64,000 bases of DNA from Undaria pinnatifida (GCA_012845835.1 JABAKD010000029.1:12175892-12239891), one strand, 5' to 3'; positions 34,431 to 46,840 are shown, numbered from the stretch's first letter. Notes: a model not told the origin generated them from the letters alone. Translations and numbers: made by a program.

Positions 34431-34794
34431 GCCGGATCCTTCTTATGAGATGGGGCGGTAGTGGGTGCGGTACGAGCAGGACTAGTAGCAGCTTTTAGCA
34501 GCGGTTTTAGAGGTAGTGATACGATGAAAAGTAACATGCATGTTGCTGCTCTGTTCCCACAGGGGAACGCACCATCGAGCGCTGTTCACGTTCACCGAGC
34601 GAGCCAACCTAATACCATGGACCGCTCCAGCCAGGCATCGAGGAAAAAAACATCGATCCAGAGACCACAGGGCAACGACTTAAAAAAACATAAACATCGA
34701 TCAGGAGGCGGATTAGATCGGTGCTTGACCTCGTAGGCGGGTTTCCTATTTTATGGGCTTTTCCTAGGTTTTCTTGTACTTTATGGTACAGCAC

Positions 34795-35371
34795 TATGTA
34801 GGGGTCCCTCCAGTAAAGCGGTGGTGTGCGAGAGCAACATGGCCGCCTTGTAGAGGGAAGCCGCCTTCTCTATTCCAGGCAATGACCGCCTTGTAGAGGG
34901 AAGCCTCCTTCTTTATTCCGGGCAACGACTGCCTTGTATGGGGAAGCCCCTTTCTTCATTTCAGGCAATGACCGCCTTGTAGAGGGAAGCCGCCTTCTTC
35001 ATTCCAGGCAATGATCGCCTTGTAGAGGGAAGCCGCCTTATTCATTCCAGGTTATGAGTGCAGCTTCGCAGTCACGCCAAGCGATTTTGACCGCCTTATA
35101 TCGGGATACCGCCTTACTCAGACTTCCTTATATCGGGATACCGCCTTACTCAGACCGCCTTATACCGGGATACCGCCTTACGCAGACCGTCTTAAATCGG
35201 GATACCGCCTTACTCAGACCGCCTCATGTCGGCATATCGCCTTACTCAGACCGCCTTATAGAGGGATACCGCATTACTTAGACCGTCTTATATCGGGATA
35301 CCGCCTTACTTAGACCGCCTTATATCGGGATACCACCTCAATCACACCGCCTTATTGGGCGAGCCCTACTG
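34795..35371. mobile_element. MITE family 1 copy with two internal tandem arrays
   Basis: Left end TAGGGGTCCCTCCAGTAAAG, right end CTTATTGGGCGAGCCCTACTG. Internal array 1 (34850-35050): about five units of a 43-bp repeat, ACCGCCTTGTAGAGGGAAGC plus CGCCTTCTTCATTCCAGGCAATG. Core GTCACGCCAAGCGATTTTGA. Internal array 2 (35088-35340): about eight units of a 32-bp repeat, ACCGCCTTATATCGGGATAC plus CGCCTTACTCAG. Same order, inverted, as 63342-63835. Confidence 0.8.
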
Positions 35372-35499
35372 CAATGCTCATGAGAGATCGTCGTCGAAGC
35401 TCATTGGTGCTGTACATCGCTGAACGGCACACCTAATACGAATCAGTCCTTGTCGATACCAGACAGCGAAATACAATCTAATAATCCACAACTGTACTT

Positions 35500-35640
35500 G
35501 ATGCGAGTCGACGAGGGAAGAAAGAGCCGGATTTCTCCTCGCGAGAAAGAAACGACTGAAGCATAGTGTAGCAGCGAGGACGGGGGAGAAGAGCCAGGTT
35601 GGTGACCCCGGATCTGAGATAAACTCAGGAGGTGGCGGGG
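35500..35640 (-). repeat. Dispersed repeat A, copy 3 (inverted)
   Basis: GCGAGTCGACGAGGGAAGAA, TCTCCTCGCGAGAAAGAAAC, ACGGGGGAGAAGAGCC and CCCGGATCTGAGATAAACTC are the reverse complement of copies 1 and 2. Confidence 0.7.
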
Positions 35641-36985
35641 GGAGGGGGGGGGGGGCAGGAGAAAGAAAAAAGTCCAAGATATGATAGAAAAGAAGGAACA
35701 AAAACAAAGTTGATTTGAAGAAAAAATATTCCACCCTGGGAAAAAAAAAACCCCGACACATATTTCGTAGTTGATTAGCCGGTCATGAAAATCGACCAAT
35801 CCGCCGCAGGCGTTGACGAAACAAATCGAGTAACGCGCTCTACAGAATTCGACGTAAAATCGACCAATCCGTGACCTCAGACATGTACGTCAAATTCGAT
35901 TAATCCACCAAAAAAAATTCGACGTAAGCACTTGAATGATCCGCGACCACAGGTAATTGAGGCAAAAGCAATACTAAGTATCGATTAGGGCCCGTCCAAA
36001 CGAGGAAAAACAAAACTGAAAAAAAGCGAAAACGAAGTAAAGAATAGCCGGGTTTCCGTGGTCAGATAGCAGAAACTGGCGGTCGAGATCCCGATAAACC
36101 CTTTCGGCTTTTTCGTTTTTTCTTGTCCCGAAAGCATTCAAAATAAACCAAACGGGGTCAAAATAAACGAAATACGGGATTAACCAGCGCTAAGAGGAAC
36201 GCACGGTGACCTGTTCGCAAGCGCACGGAGCGCACGGTGGGCGGGGTAGTGCGTGAGGCTGCCACGGCGCCTGTCCGCCGTCGAAGCCAGCATGTATGTA
36301 TGGGTAGGGTATAACCAAGCGGTGGCTATGCAAGAAGCCAGAGGGTCAGGGCGTGGCTGTGGCGATACTTTTTATTTTTCGATGAGGGTGCTATAAATAG
36401 TCAGTAATCTAACGGGCGCCGACAACCAACCATGACCAAAACACAACTTCTAAAGCACTCCCGGGGGAGTGGGTTGGATCACGAGCACCGCCTACTCTCA
36501 GGGGTGCCATCTCGGATGTGCGGGTTGGGTGTGTTCAGCTGCGCCGTTGGGTGCATTCGCCGCGAATCGGTGCGTTGTGGTGGTTGAATGATTCGGTCAA
36601 CTTGCACCGCGAGTTGCCGCGAGGACGACCAACAATTTTCGTTCTTCTTTTTTTTTTTTGCTTCCAGATATTATTGTAGGATGTCGTTTGGAATGAGCAT
36701 GTGCTTTTTTTTTCGATTAAAACAAAAGAAAAGAAAATAAATGCTCTTCTTCCCAGTTTCGTTTTGTTTTTCGTAATTTTTTTTCCTTCGTTCGGACGGA
36801 CCCTCAACTCATCACGCCAACACCAGGAAACAAAAACAAATCAGAAAAAAACTGAACAAGCGACTATTAGCCACCTCGACCGCCACCACGACCACCACGG
36901 CAGACATCGTACATGAAAAAAATCGAGTGCCTCCTGAAAAAAATCGCACTCGAATCTGTGGCATACGTCAACTCCAACAAGTGTT
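35641..36985. other. No gene recognised
   Basis: A-rich and T-rich runs. ATTCGACGTAA/AATCGACCAATCCG motifs recur at 35780-35950. Nothing else supported. Confidence 0.4.
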
Positions 36986-36989
36986 CACA

Positions 36990-37412
36990 CCCGGGGGGGT
37001 AGGAGAAGAGGGGGGGGGGGGGGTAGAGGGCAGGGGGGGGGGGGAGAGAGGCGGGGGCGTACTCCTTTGTTGCTTGCTTTGGACATTTGACCATTGATCA
37101 CGCATCCCTTTCGAGAGGAAGCACCGTTCCTGCTCCTTATAGAGACACCTCCAACAATTGGGCGCTCATTACGCTTCTTCCATATATTACATAGAACCTC
37201 TTTGCTTAGTATATCCCCGTCCTGTTTCGCCGTCTGCGGCCATCATCCATCTCCTAGGATAGCGATCGTTCTCTTGCTACTCTCTAGTCTACCAAACTCT
37301 TCCATGTCGCATACGTCAAATTTCCTCATCTCGTCCTCTAACGCATCCCGTCCCTCCTTATATATTTCGCATTCTCCCACAACGTGAGCCCTACTCTCTA
37401 GTGTTGTGGAAC
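36990..37412 (-). mobile_element. LINE 3'-end fragment (zinc-knuckle to tail)
   Basis: Minus strand: SRAHVVGECEIYKEGRDALE (here the last knuckle Cys is retained), FDVCDMEEFGRLESS, then the shared terminal segment and GAGTACGCC, followed by C-rich sequence (G runs on the plus strand at 36993-37050). A further G run at 37418-37443 lies at the other boundary. Confidence 0.85.
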
Positions 37413-37444
37413 GGAGAGGAGGGGGGGGGGGGGGGGGGGGGGGT

Positions 37445-39930
37445 AAGGGGGAGGAGGAGGGAAGAGAAAAGGAGGGAGGGGGCTCGCAGCGAATGGCGTC
37501 AAAACACCAAAGCATAATTCGTTTGCGAGGAACCACCAACCCACATTATACGCGGAATATCAAACCAAAACGCCTCCCGTCCTACCAGAACGAGGCTCGT
37601 CATAAATCCCATCCCTATATCACCCAACCTCGCCTAGCCCACCCTCCCACCCACCAACCCCAAGAAAACAATTTGTGAAGCCCTATGCGTTTCCCAAAGG
37701 CGACATTCCGAGATAAAGACGAAGTCGCGCGGAACCTTGCGCAGGACTCGCCGCGTCTTACATTTTTTGTAGTGTTTTCTTAGTTGTCGTCCAAGCCTTG
37801 TCAGCGGATGGATGCTGTTGACAGACCAGCGGCGTGATAGCGCGCGTTGCGCTCTCGTCCGGTCTACGATAGCTAACCAATGAACAACGAGAGCCAAAAA
37901 CAAAAAAAATGTGCACCTGACCAAACGAAAAAAAATAAAACAAGGGAAAAAAACCAAGAAAAAAACAAAGAAATATATGTGTCCCCTTCGTTACTGAAAG
38001 CTGTACCGAGCCTACAATAAATACATCGTGCGCGGAGAATGAAAAAAATATACCGGTATATATAACCTAACAGAACGGCGCTATTCCCCCCCCAAAAAAA
38101 AACGAGGACTAAAAAAAAAAGAGAAAAATCAAGGAGGGGTTACTTTTTTGGGACTTCCTTTTTTTTTAGTTTTTGCAGTGGCTCTCGGGGTCACTCGCGC
38201 GAGTGACCTTCCCCCCCTCCCACCCGCATTCATTCATTTATTTTCGGTCTTGACGATTTTTTCGTGCTGTTTTATGTAGCTTTTTTAGCGCCGCCATGAA
38301 ATCCGCAATAACAATGGATGGAATGGTTTTAGCTGCGCTGCGCCGAGCAGATCTGGCCTAGAGTATTTTTTCTCGTGAGCGAGCGAGGTACAAAGTCAGC
38401 CACGCGTGGGAGTGGCTCAAACCCAGCAGAGAAAAAAGGGGGGGGGGGGCGACCCTCCCTCCCTCCCCCATTGCCTGGCCTTGACAACAGGTAGGGGAGA
38501 ACCAGTTGTTTTGCCTGCAGCAGGCGGCAATTGGCTTGAGGAGCTCTAACGGCTCCCAAACAAACTTACTTGGGGGGCAAAGACAAAAGTGCTGACATTG
38601 TAGGGTTCCATGGTCTAATAGGGTATTCAAGGAAAAAATTAATGCAAAAATAATACTAGTAATGCGAAAAGTTTTCGACGATTTTGGGTAATAAATGAAA
38701 AGGAGGGAGCCCGCCGTCATTCATTCGCTTAAAAACGTTTTTGGGAAGAAAATGCTGTGCTTTGCGATGGTAACCAACAAAAGTAAGCAGGGTTAATCGT
38801 GTTTTCAAGTCATGATTGTTTCTAATCATAAACAGATCAACATGTATGTCCTTGGTTATTTTATTTTTTATTCTTGCAGTTGCGTGGTTTGTAGTGTGTA
38901 ATACTAAAATGCCATGTAAATAAAGCGTATGTTTCTAGTATGTTCTACTAAAATGATGTACACGTAGTGTATGGGCTTTAGAAGACAAACAAAAAAATGT
39001 ACCAGCATGTCTTTCAGCGCATGTCTAAATCATACTGGTTTCAGCATCACTATACTAAAGTACCATGAACAAATATACTCAATAGGTTTTACTATATTAT
39101 GCCAATGCAAGCGTCACACGAAGCAAATAATCGAAAGAAAAACCAAAGCCCGGGTTACGGTCGATTACAATTTCTAGCTATTGTATCAAAAGCCCGTTTG
39201 TCGGCTGATTACCAACCCTCCCTGGGTACTAACGGTACCTCTCTAGTTTCGACCAAGTTCTCAATGACACAGCTAAATAAAGTGTCTTAGTATTTGAAAA
39301 AAGAAAACAAACAGCAAGGACACGCAAAAATTGTCGAGGGGGAGGGGGGGGCGCGCTGGCGCGCTGGCAGAGATACACATAATACCGTAAGTGTGATTTT
39401 TCAACCATATACTATATCATTTCACCCCAGTGGCGTCATTCTTTGGTCGTATGGGTTAGGGTTAGCGTTAGGGCTAGGGCTAGAGGCAGGGTTACTTCCC
39501 TCCATGGTGCAAAACACAACAAACAATGTAGGACACCCCGCGCTGGGTCCAAAGCTTGTCTAGGAACACCGCAACCACTGACTGCTGCAGCATGTATGCA
39601 TGTAGCAATTCGATTACCCATATGGCATGTTTATTATTATGGAGAAAAACTAAAAGATAAAAGAAAATGGAATGGGCATCTATCTATCTATATTTAATAT
39701 ATGTGTGTACGGTAGCCGCGAGAAGAAGCAAATAATAATGGAGGACGGACGTGAACGGTACGAGTATAGTAAATAATAAAGAATCGAAAAAAAAAAATGC
39801 CCAAGTTATCACAAGAAAGACGCATAATGAACAAAAAGCGGAGACCGAAAGAAGCTTCGCGAGCAATACATCACAGACGACATGGACGCCAAAAAACGGA
39901 AAACGAAGTAAAAACGGGAGATAGATAGCT
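37445..39930. other. No gene recognised
   Basis: Low-complexity A/T runs. A telomere-like GGTTAGGGTTAGCGTTAGGG at 39450-39469 extended by CTAGGGCTAGAGGC. Frames such as 37634-37957 (minus) have no recognisable domain. Confidence 0.4.
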
Positions 39931-39934
39931 TGCA

Positions 39935-40445
39935 AAGTAAAGGTGAGTTATCGGCCCTACAATTCAGTCGAACTCACAGCTAGCTGCTGTTGTTGTTTAG
40001 AGTAATTTTTATACATACAACACGCGCGAACGACCTTCCGTAAATTTTGTGCAACTACTACGGTGTATTAACGAAATGTAGAGGTCGTACCACGCAGCTT
40101 GCAAAGTCGAGTCTCAACCATTCAATCGATCGTGCTCACAGATAGATGACGTTTTTCAATTTTTATACAATCCTTCACATACATGAGGACGAAATATAGA
40201 ACACGCGCGAACGACCTCCCGTAAAAAACGTGAAGCTGTGTATTGACAACCAGGTTTAATCCGCGAAAACCCTATCGTAAATGAAACACAGATCTAATGT
40301 ACCACGCGGCTTGCAAACTTGAGTTGCAATCATTCAATTGGTCGTACTCGCAGCTGACGTTTGTCAATTTTTTATTGAAAAAAATAAAACAAGCTTCGTG
40401 AATTACTTACCACGAAAATATACATGAGGGAGAGAAAAATATCTT
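39935..40445 (-). repeat. Three tandem copies of an extended SINE-body unit
   Basis: Units of roughly 160-220 bp, each containing GCTTGCAAA(G/C)T(T/C)GAGT, CATTCAAT(C/T)G(A/G)TCGT(G/A)CTC, CAG(A/C)T(A/G)..TGACGTTT, and CGCGCGAACGACC(T/C)(T/C)CCGTAAA in the first two. Boundaries about 39935, 40095 and 40310. Confidence 0.65.
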
Positions 40446-40624
40446 CGAGTAGGCTCAGCAAGAAAAAATGAGCAAAACTGCCCGAGGGAAGGAAATCAAA
40501 ATCTTCGTGAAAATAACCTAAACCTTGTGCCATACAGTACTGATGATGATGGTGTCCGACATGAAAACATTATCCCGTAAAGCAGGGGAACACGATATGT
40601 TTTGTTTTTTTCGAACGCCATACT

Positions 40625-41105
40625 CCTCTTTTTGAAAGCCTAGAGGCGGGGTGGACTCAGTTCGTGCATGGCGGTAGTCGTATAACCATAAACCCTCGCA
40701 TCCCCACAATAATGCCGGGACGGAGCACGTCGGTTTTTCACCAACCAGGCAGACATTGCTTGCACCAAGCGCGAAGCGCCGTGAGGTGCTCGGCGAGTCG
40801 CACGAAGAGTGAACTGCATCATCCGTCCAAGAACCGCTCATAAGACGGACTCCGCCACCTTGTGCCTTCGTCACCATGTATATACCTACTTTCTTGCTTA
40901 TGGATGACAGCGCCAATGAGTTCCTTTGTTTTCTGGTGCGTGGTCACTCTAGAGACAACAACGGTTATCACTATGCAACTGCCTCGTGGGTGCCTTACCA
41001 TATTCACACTACGTGATGCGATTGATCATTCCCCTTGGGCGGAGTTAGGGTTCTCCACCCCGCACAAAATGATTCAACTCGACAATCATCATGGTGACAG
41101 CTAGC
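40625..41105 (-). mobile_element. SINE family 2 copy (near full length)
   Basis: About 480 bp. Shared with 58027-58460 over nearly the whole length: ACCCTCGCATCCC, ACCAGGCAGACATTGCTTGC then ACCAAGCGCGAAGCGCCGTG, AACTGCCTCGTGGGTGCCTTACC and TTCCCCNTGNGCGGAGTNA then GTTCTCCACCCNGCACAAA. No open frame of note. No clear Pol III boxes. Confidence 0.75.
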
Positions 41106-41239
41106 GCTGAGTTGCGAAAGCAACCGAGTTAAGTCGACACATGACGCGTATGAAAATACGTGGAAGTGTGTGGTGAGCTTGTGCTTTATTTTTCGACCCC
41201 ATCCGCCGGAGGATGAAGAAAAAAAAAAAAACAGAGAGG

Positions 41240-41256
41240 GGGGGGGGGGGGGGGGT
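41240..41256 (+). repeat. G homopolymer tract
   Basis: Run of about 17 G following AGAGAG. 41260-42030 otherwise shows no recognised gene. Confidence 0.8.
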
Positions 41257-42224
41257 TACACTTAAATCAGAAGCATAGTTGTGGGTTCATGCAGCAAAGA
41301 AGGCGGGCAAGGACTACCGGGGAGGGTCCTCGAAGAAGCCGAATGGTTCATGGCCAAGTAGGTGGCACGTGGACAAGGAAAATACGAGCTCGGAGCGCCC
41401 CTAAGCCCGGATGTGTGCCGCACAAAACCGAAAAGTTGACAAGGAAAAAAAAACATATTTTTCTCGATTCATACATCGTATAGAGCAACGCTCCGTTTTC
41501 TTATATATTTTTGTCTTTGGTTTTTCTAAGAGGAGTGTGGCGTCGGGATGCCGATCCGCGTTCTCCCCTCCCTGCTTATTATGTAACGTGGAAAACCTTG
41601 CTGTAATCGTCTTTGGTCTGCTCTTTCCTTTCCCTCTGATGACCCGTGAACAAAATTATTTTTCTTAGCTTCGCACCAAGAAAAAAAAGAAGCCGAAACA
41701 ATCATTTTTTGCAAAACAAGGATGAATGGCATACCAACGATTTGGGGAGTTAAGGTACCTGCCTCGTCATCCAGAAGAAAAACATCTGGCCAAAAAGAGA
41801 GCTACGTACGCGCCTCTAGCGTAGCAGGCGTCCTGTTTTTCTTGTTCGAAAACTCTTACAAGGTTTGCGATTTCTACGGCCTGTCTGGCTCTTGTCTAGG
41901 GATAGGCCTGGCACGCAAACAAACCAACTTTTTTGGTTTTCTTTCGTTCTGCCACTGCATGGCATTCATTCGCATAGATAGCAACGCGCCGCATAGACAC
42001 GTACGTACGAGAGGCTGCCTCTTCCGTGGTTAGAGCATCTTACATACAGCTACAGCCGCAGTAGCTACCCTGTCGTGTGTAGATTCGTGTACGTTTTGCT
42101 ACACCGTGTACAACTAACTGCGCGCCGTGCGGGGTGGTACAAGTTTGTTACAAAGGGTGCGCGTATACCATATAGTAGGACACAGCGAGCGGTGGTCCCC
42201 CTTTCGAGCCGGTATATGTGCCAG

Positions 42225-42632
42225 CCTACACTGCTAGCACTGTATCGGGCACCGGCGCTATCAGGTAGAGTACCGACACTTGGCACTTCTATATGGTATA
42301 TACCTGTAGCGGTTTCCAGACGTGCTCAAGGTATACCCTAAACAGGCAAAATACCCGAATTAGGCACCGGACATCGGCACTATTAAGATATAATACCGAT
42401 ACTTTGTACCACTTATATATAGTATGGCGGTTTCCAGTCGCGCCCAAGATGTTTCACCGGCACTATACCCGAAATAGGCACTGTAGCGGCCACCGGCACT
42501 ATGAAGTATAATACCGACACTTGGTACCCTAGTACAGCGGTTTCCAGTCGTGCCAAGATGTTTCACTAGCACTCTACCCGAAATAGGCACTGTTTAACCG
42601 GCACTGTGAAGGGAACCCCACCGCAGTAGTAC
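42225..42632 (+). repeat. Tandem array of about 110-125 bp ending in a family 3-like terminus
   Basis: Three to four units containing GCGGTTTCCAG(A/T)CGTGC, CAAGATGTTTCAC, ACCCGAA(A/T)TAGGCAC, CCGGCACTAT and ATAATACCGA(C/T)ACTTGGTACC. The right end, GGCACTGTGAAGGGAACCCC plus ACCGCAGTA, resembles the GGGACCTCTACTG end of MITE family 3. Confidence 0.65.
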
Positions 42633-43619
42633 CCGGGAATGCCCTGGACAATACCCAGGTACCCAAACATGGGCACGTTGGTCACAACCGGGTATATATG
42701 CAGAGTCCGTCACTCGCCGAAAACGAACACCACCCTTGAGGATGTACACAATGCAGTTTCGTATACCCTTCTACGATCAGTAGTTAGACTGCTGCTGCAG
42801 CAGTTGTTCCCGGTAGATGTTCACCCCGCGTGGGCTTCGTGGGTTCGTTTAGCAGCTGCACAAGAAGAAACCCACACAGGGCCATGTGTGTGTGGGGAAG
42901 GCAGGACTGGGAAAAAAAGCCGTACGTATAATAGCGCAGCATACTAAAATTACCGCGATCCCTAACGACCGAGACCCATCGGGACAAAATTTACGGAGCC
43001 GCATCACCCCCCTCCCCCCCGACAGCGGTGCCGTCAAGAAAGCACCACCAAAGATGCATAATCTCACCAAAATAATATCCCACACACACAAAACGCTTTC
43101 TTCCCATAAAAGAAAACCGTCCAAACAAAAAAAAACACCACCCTCCCCCCCCCCCCCAAAAAAAAAAGCCTCCAGGACCCCTAGAACCTAATCCTTAGGA
43201 TTGATCTTTCTAGGCTTGGGTTTTCAGGCATACTGAAAAAGAACGCCCCCCCCCCTCCTAAAAAACAATCACACAATTCCACCGTAAAACCGCAAAAAGA
43301 ATCCCCCCCCTCCAGAAGGAACCCGATCACTCAAAACTATTATTCCGGCTAACTAACAAAACCTGCTCTCCCACCAAAAAACTCTTCCCCCTACAAAAAA
43401 GAAAAGAAAATATCCCACGCCAACAACCACCCCCCCACCCAGAAATAAGTCACGTTTAGTTCCCACACAACAACAAAAAAAGTGCCTGCCGAAAGAGACA
43501 AGAAAAAAGGAAGAAAAACACGGTCGGTTCCCGTCTGTTCCACGACTCAAGAAACAAAACAAATAAAAATACTTGTATCTAATTAAGGGGTCTCATGATA
43601 AGCGAATTGCGTCTGTATC

Positions 43620-43795
43620 GTGGTAATATTCGTCCCGTATCATGGTACCATTCGTCCCGTATCATGGTACCATTCGTCCCGTATCGTGGTACCATTCGTC
43701 CCGTATCGTGGTACCATTCGTCCCGTATCGTGGTACCATTCGTCCCGTATCGTGGTACCATTCGTTCTGTATCGTGGTACCATTCGTCCCAAGAT
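43620..43795 (+). repeat. 22-bp satellite TTCGTCCCGTATCGTGGTACCA
   Basis: Eight nearly identical head-to-tail units, each with a GGTACC palindrome. The last unit is followed by CAAGATTTCAATTTTC. No spacers, so it is not a CRISPR array. Confidence 0.95.
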
Positions 43796-43939
43796 TTCAA
43801 TTTTCTCTTTGCCGCGGAGCAGCACTATCTCTCTTGACTCTTCTACATTAGTGGCGACCCCCCCTCCCCCCCTTCTTCCGCTTTTATTTTTTATTCACTC
43901 CAGCCCAGCCCAGCCCGATCTGGCCCACAACAAAAATGC

Positions 43940-45085
43940 TCAGTTTAGTTGTGGTCCCAGCTTGGTGCATTTTTGGCGAATGGTCTATATACCAAAAATA
44001 AATGGTGTTTTTTCTTTGCCCCACCAAAATGGTTCCTATTATTAGCGACCAGCCGAACAGTTTTAGATCCAAAATGGTTGTATGTACCAACCAAATTGAT
44101 TGATCTTTCGGATGGTGGGATACCAAAATGGTTGATATGCCAAAAATCGTTGATGGTACCTTTCTTGTTGGTTCATAACGAATACCAACCAAATGGTTGA
44201 CACGAAGATGATTGACGTATCGAAAAGGCTGACGTACCCAAACGGCTGATCCCAAATTGGTTGACAACAAACGGTTCGTACCTAGACGGTTGATATCTGG
44301 TCGTTCATGTGGTTGGCACCAAGTGGTTGAAACGCAAATAATTGATACCCAAAAGGCGCACAACAAAAGGTTCACACCAAAATGATTCAGAACAAACGCT
44401 CGCTGTAACTGGCTGGTGTACACCCAAGCAACCTCTTGCCGTGCCAGAGTGGTCGATGCCAACAACACGGCGGATGCACCGAATGGCTTGACACCCGAAA
44501 AAATGTTCCTCAACACACGGTATACTGGTACACACGAAAACGGCCCATACCAAACGGTTGCCGTACCAAAAAACGGTGAAGGCAAAATGCAAATAATAAG
44601 TGTCAAGACAACAAAAAGCTTCATCACGAAAACCGGAAAAACACACCAAAAAATGGTCCACACAACAAAATAGTAGCGGTTGCCATACCAAAAAAATATT
44701 GACACCACATGGTTAACACCCAAACGGTTGCACAACAACAAACCGCTTGACTCCCAAAATTGGCTGATCACCAAAACATGGTTCAAGCAGCAAAACGGTT
44801 GATGATACCACGGTGTTCATCCAAAAACAGTTGACGCCAAAACGGGTTACAACACAGGTTCTCATACACAAAACACTTGGAAAAAATACCAAAATGGTCG
44901 ACATACACCAAATAATTGGCCGATAACCAAAACACTTGATACAAAGGTTAGCCAACATGCGGCTTATAACCAACGGTCGGTACCACGTGGTCGGCTGGAT
45001 CACGACGCTCACCACACCAAAGACGGTTGCAAAACCAATGGTTGGTGCCACATGGTTGGGCCACAATGGTTGCAACACCAAAAAA
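43940..45085 (+). repeat. Degenerate array of about 17-25 bp (ACCAAAATGGTTGA)
   Basis: More than 40 scattered copies of ACCAAAATGGTTGACAC-like units over 1.1 kb, diverged in length and sequence. The 300-codon minus-strand frame across it is a by-product of the repeat. Confidence 0.85.
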
Positions 45086-45534
45086 AAAAAAAAATGTTTC
45101 GATATCGCACACGCAATAATTTTTTCGTTTTCAGCAGGATTCCCGAGTTTTTTTTTGGGGTTTTTTTGTTTTTTTTGTTTTCGTCCGCGAGCTCAGGTCA
45201 CACTCGCCAGCCGCAGAAAAACCAGTCACATTTTTCGTCCAGAGTCGGCGTATCCTCCGAAATCGATTCCGGCAATTTCAGCGCACTTGTCGTTTCGTGG
45301 GACAGGTCATGCATGGGATCAGGAGTGGGTTAGCTTGGGGGGGTCGACCAAAACTATCAGTTAACGAAAAATAAGGAAAAAAATATATATCAACAAGATA
45401 GAGGGGAGAGAAAAAAGAAAAAGAACAATAAAGAAGAAAGAAAAAAGAAAAAGAAAGTTGAAGAAAGAAATAAGAAAAATAAATAAATAGACGCCACACT
45501 TGAGGCCTACCTGCTTATAACCAAGTAGAGTACA

Positions 45535-45580
45535 GGGTGAATACCTCGTGATTTAAGTAGACTGCAAATCTTCTGCAGTC
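45535..45580 (+). repeat. Short inverted repeat
   Basis: GACTGCA-AATCTTC-TGCAGTC hairpin (about 45560-45580), bounded by AAGTAGACT on both sides. Confidence 0.5.
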
Positions 45581-46282
45581 TCAAGTAGACTTCATACACC
45601 TGTTGCCTACCAAGATTATACAATGCAAATATAGCACAATACATCAACTTGAGAAAAAAAATGAAAGCAGATTAAACGCCAGTAGTCTGCTATGACACGA
45701 AACCATGCCGAAACGTTGAAGACATATATGACAGGAAGACACCGGTAATATTATCGAAGCTGGGGGCCAAGCAGCAGGTACACAGCCTTCAAGAGGGCGG
45801 CCAACATCCTCATCAACAGCAAAACAGGACGTGCACACAACCGAAAAAAAAGACAAAAAAACACCACCACCACCACCACCACCAGTGGCAGTGGCACCGA
45901 AGTCATGACGATACGTATCATGGCAAAACCAACTCAACATATTCCTGGCATACGTCTGTATACGACGCGGAGCACAACTAACGCAAAAATTAGCACCGCC
46001 GAAGCGAGCGATAGCATTCGCCAGTATATAACGCGCAGCAAAAACAAACAGAACAAAGCACCACTTGAAAAAACAACACGACATCATCGTGTCACCAACA
46101 ATACAATAAATCGCAGGCTGCCTTATTGGGCCGGCGAAGTGCCGATCCAAACCATGACCGACACAACGAAGCAACCCCCGCTATCCCCCACCCCTCGCGA
46201 TAAAAAAATGAAGGAGTGCAAGCCGGATGCCTTTCCGACCGAGTTGGGGCGAAATCATACATGCCCCCCCCCTCCTACTAAT

Positions 46283-46440
46283 ATATGGAAGAAGCGTAAT
46301 GAGCGCCCACATGCTGGAGGTGTCTCTATCAGGAGTAGGAACGGTGCTCCGTCTCGAAAGGGAAGCGTGGTCAATGGTCAATGTCTAAGGCAAGAAACAA
46401 ACGAGTACACCCCTCCTCTCCCCCCCCCCCCGCCCTCCCC
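46283..46440 (+). mobile_element. LINE 3'-end fragment with C-rich tail
   Basis: TATGGAAGAAGCGTAATGAG, GGAGGTGTCTCTATCAGGAG, CGAAAGGGAAGCGTGGTCAA, then GAGTACACCCC and C runs. Confidence 0.85.
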
Positions 46441-46515
46441 GTCTCGAAAATGATGCGTGGTCAATGATCAAACGACTACGGCATGCAACAAAGGAGTACG
46501 CCCCCACCTCCGCCC
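46441..46515 (+). mobile_element. Short LINE 3'-end fragment, tandem to the previous one
   Basis: TCTCGAAAATGATGCGTGGT, CAATGATCAAACG, then AAAGGAGTACGCCCCCACC. It begins inside the preceding copy's tail. Confidence 0.75.
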
Positions 46516-46529
46516 AGAAGCAAACGTTC

Positions 46530-46840
46530 AGCTTCCCCACCCCCCCCGCATCACGCGTCCTCTCATACCCCCCTCCGCCCGGGTTATAGTGATCAAATCA
46601 ACGTGCACAACAAGGTCAATGCCCATGACAAAATCGGGGTTGAGCATTCTCCTTCACCACGAGCGACGAACACAAGCTGTTGATTTTGCTCTTGGTATTC
46701 GGCCGTTTTGGACGAAAAGGCCGAAAGAGCTTAGCTCCCGCCCCCCCCCCCCTCTCCCCACTAAATTATCGGCTCCCCCACCCCCCCGCCATGACGCCTC
46801 CTTCCACCCCCCCGGGTTAGTGATCAGATCAGTGCGCACA
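46530..46840 (+). repeat. Direct duplication with CCCCCC(A/G)CC, ATGACGC and GGTTATAGTGATCA
   Basis: CCCCCCGCATCACGCGTCCT...CCGGGTTATAGTGATCAAAT (46545-46600) recurs as CCCCCCGCCATGACGCCTCC...CCGGGTTAGTGATCAGATCA (46780-46835). CATGACAAAATCGGGGTTGA / ATCAAAATAAAGATTAGG and CACGAGCGAC/CACGACGAGCGA follow each. Confidence 0.6.

Noticed and set aside
43620-43795. Possible CRISPR array
   Set aside because: Repeats are head to tail with no unique spacers and the window is eukaryotic.
43884-44786. 300-codon minus-strand frame
   Set aside because: Lies wholly in the ACCAAAATGGTTG array. Its Trp/Phe/Val-rich sequence is translated repeat with no domain.
45644-46453. Overlapping 176- and 182-codon frames on opposite strands
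   Set aside because: Neither shows a recognisable domain, and the plus-strand one runs into a LINE 3' fragment. Evidence is too thin to call a gene.
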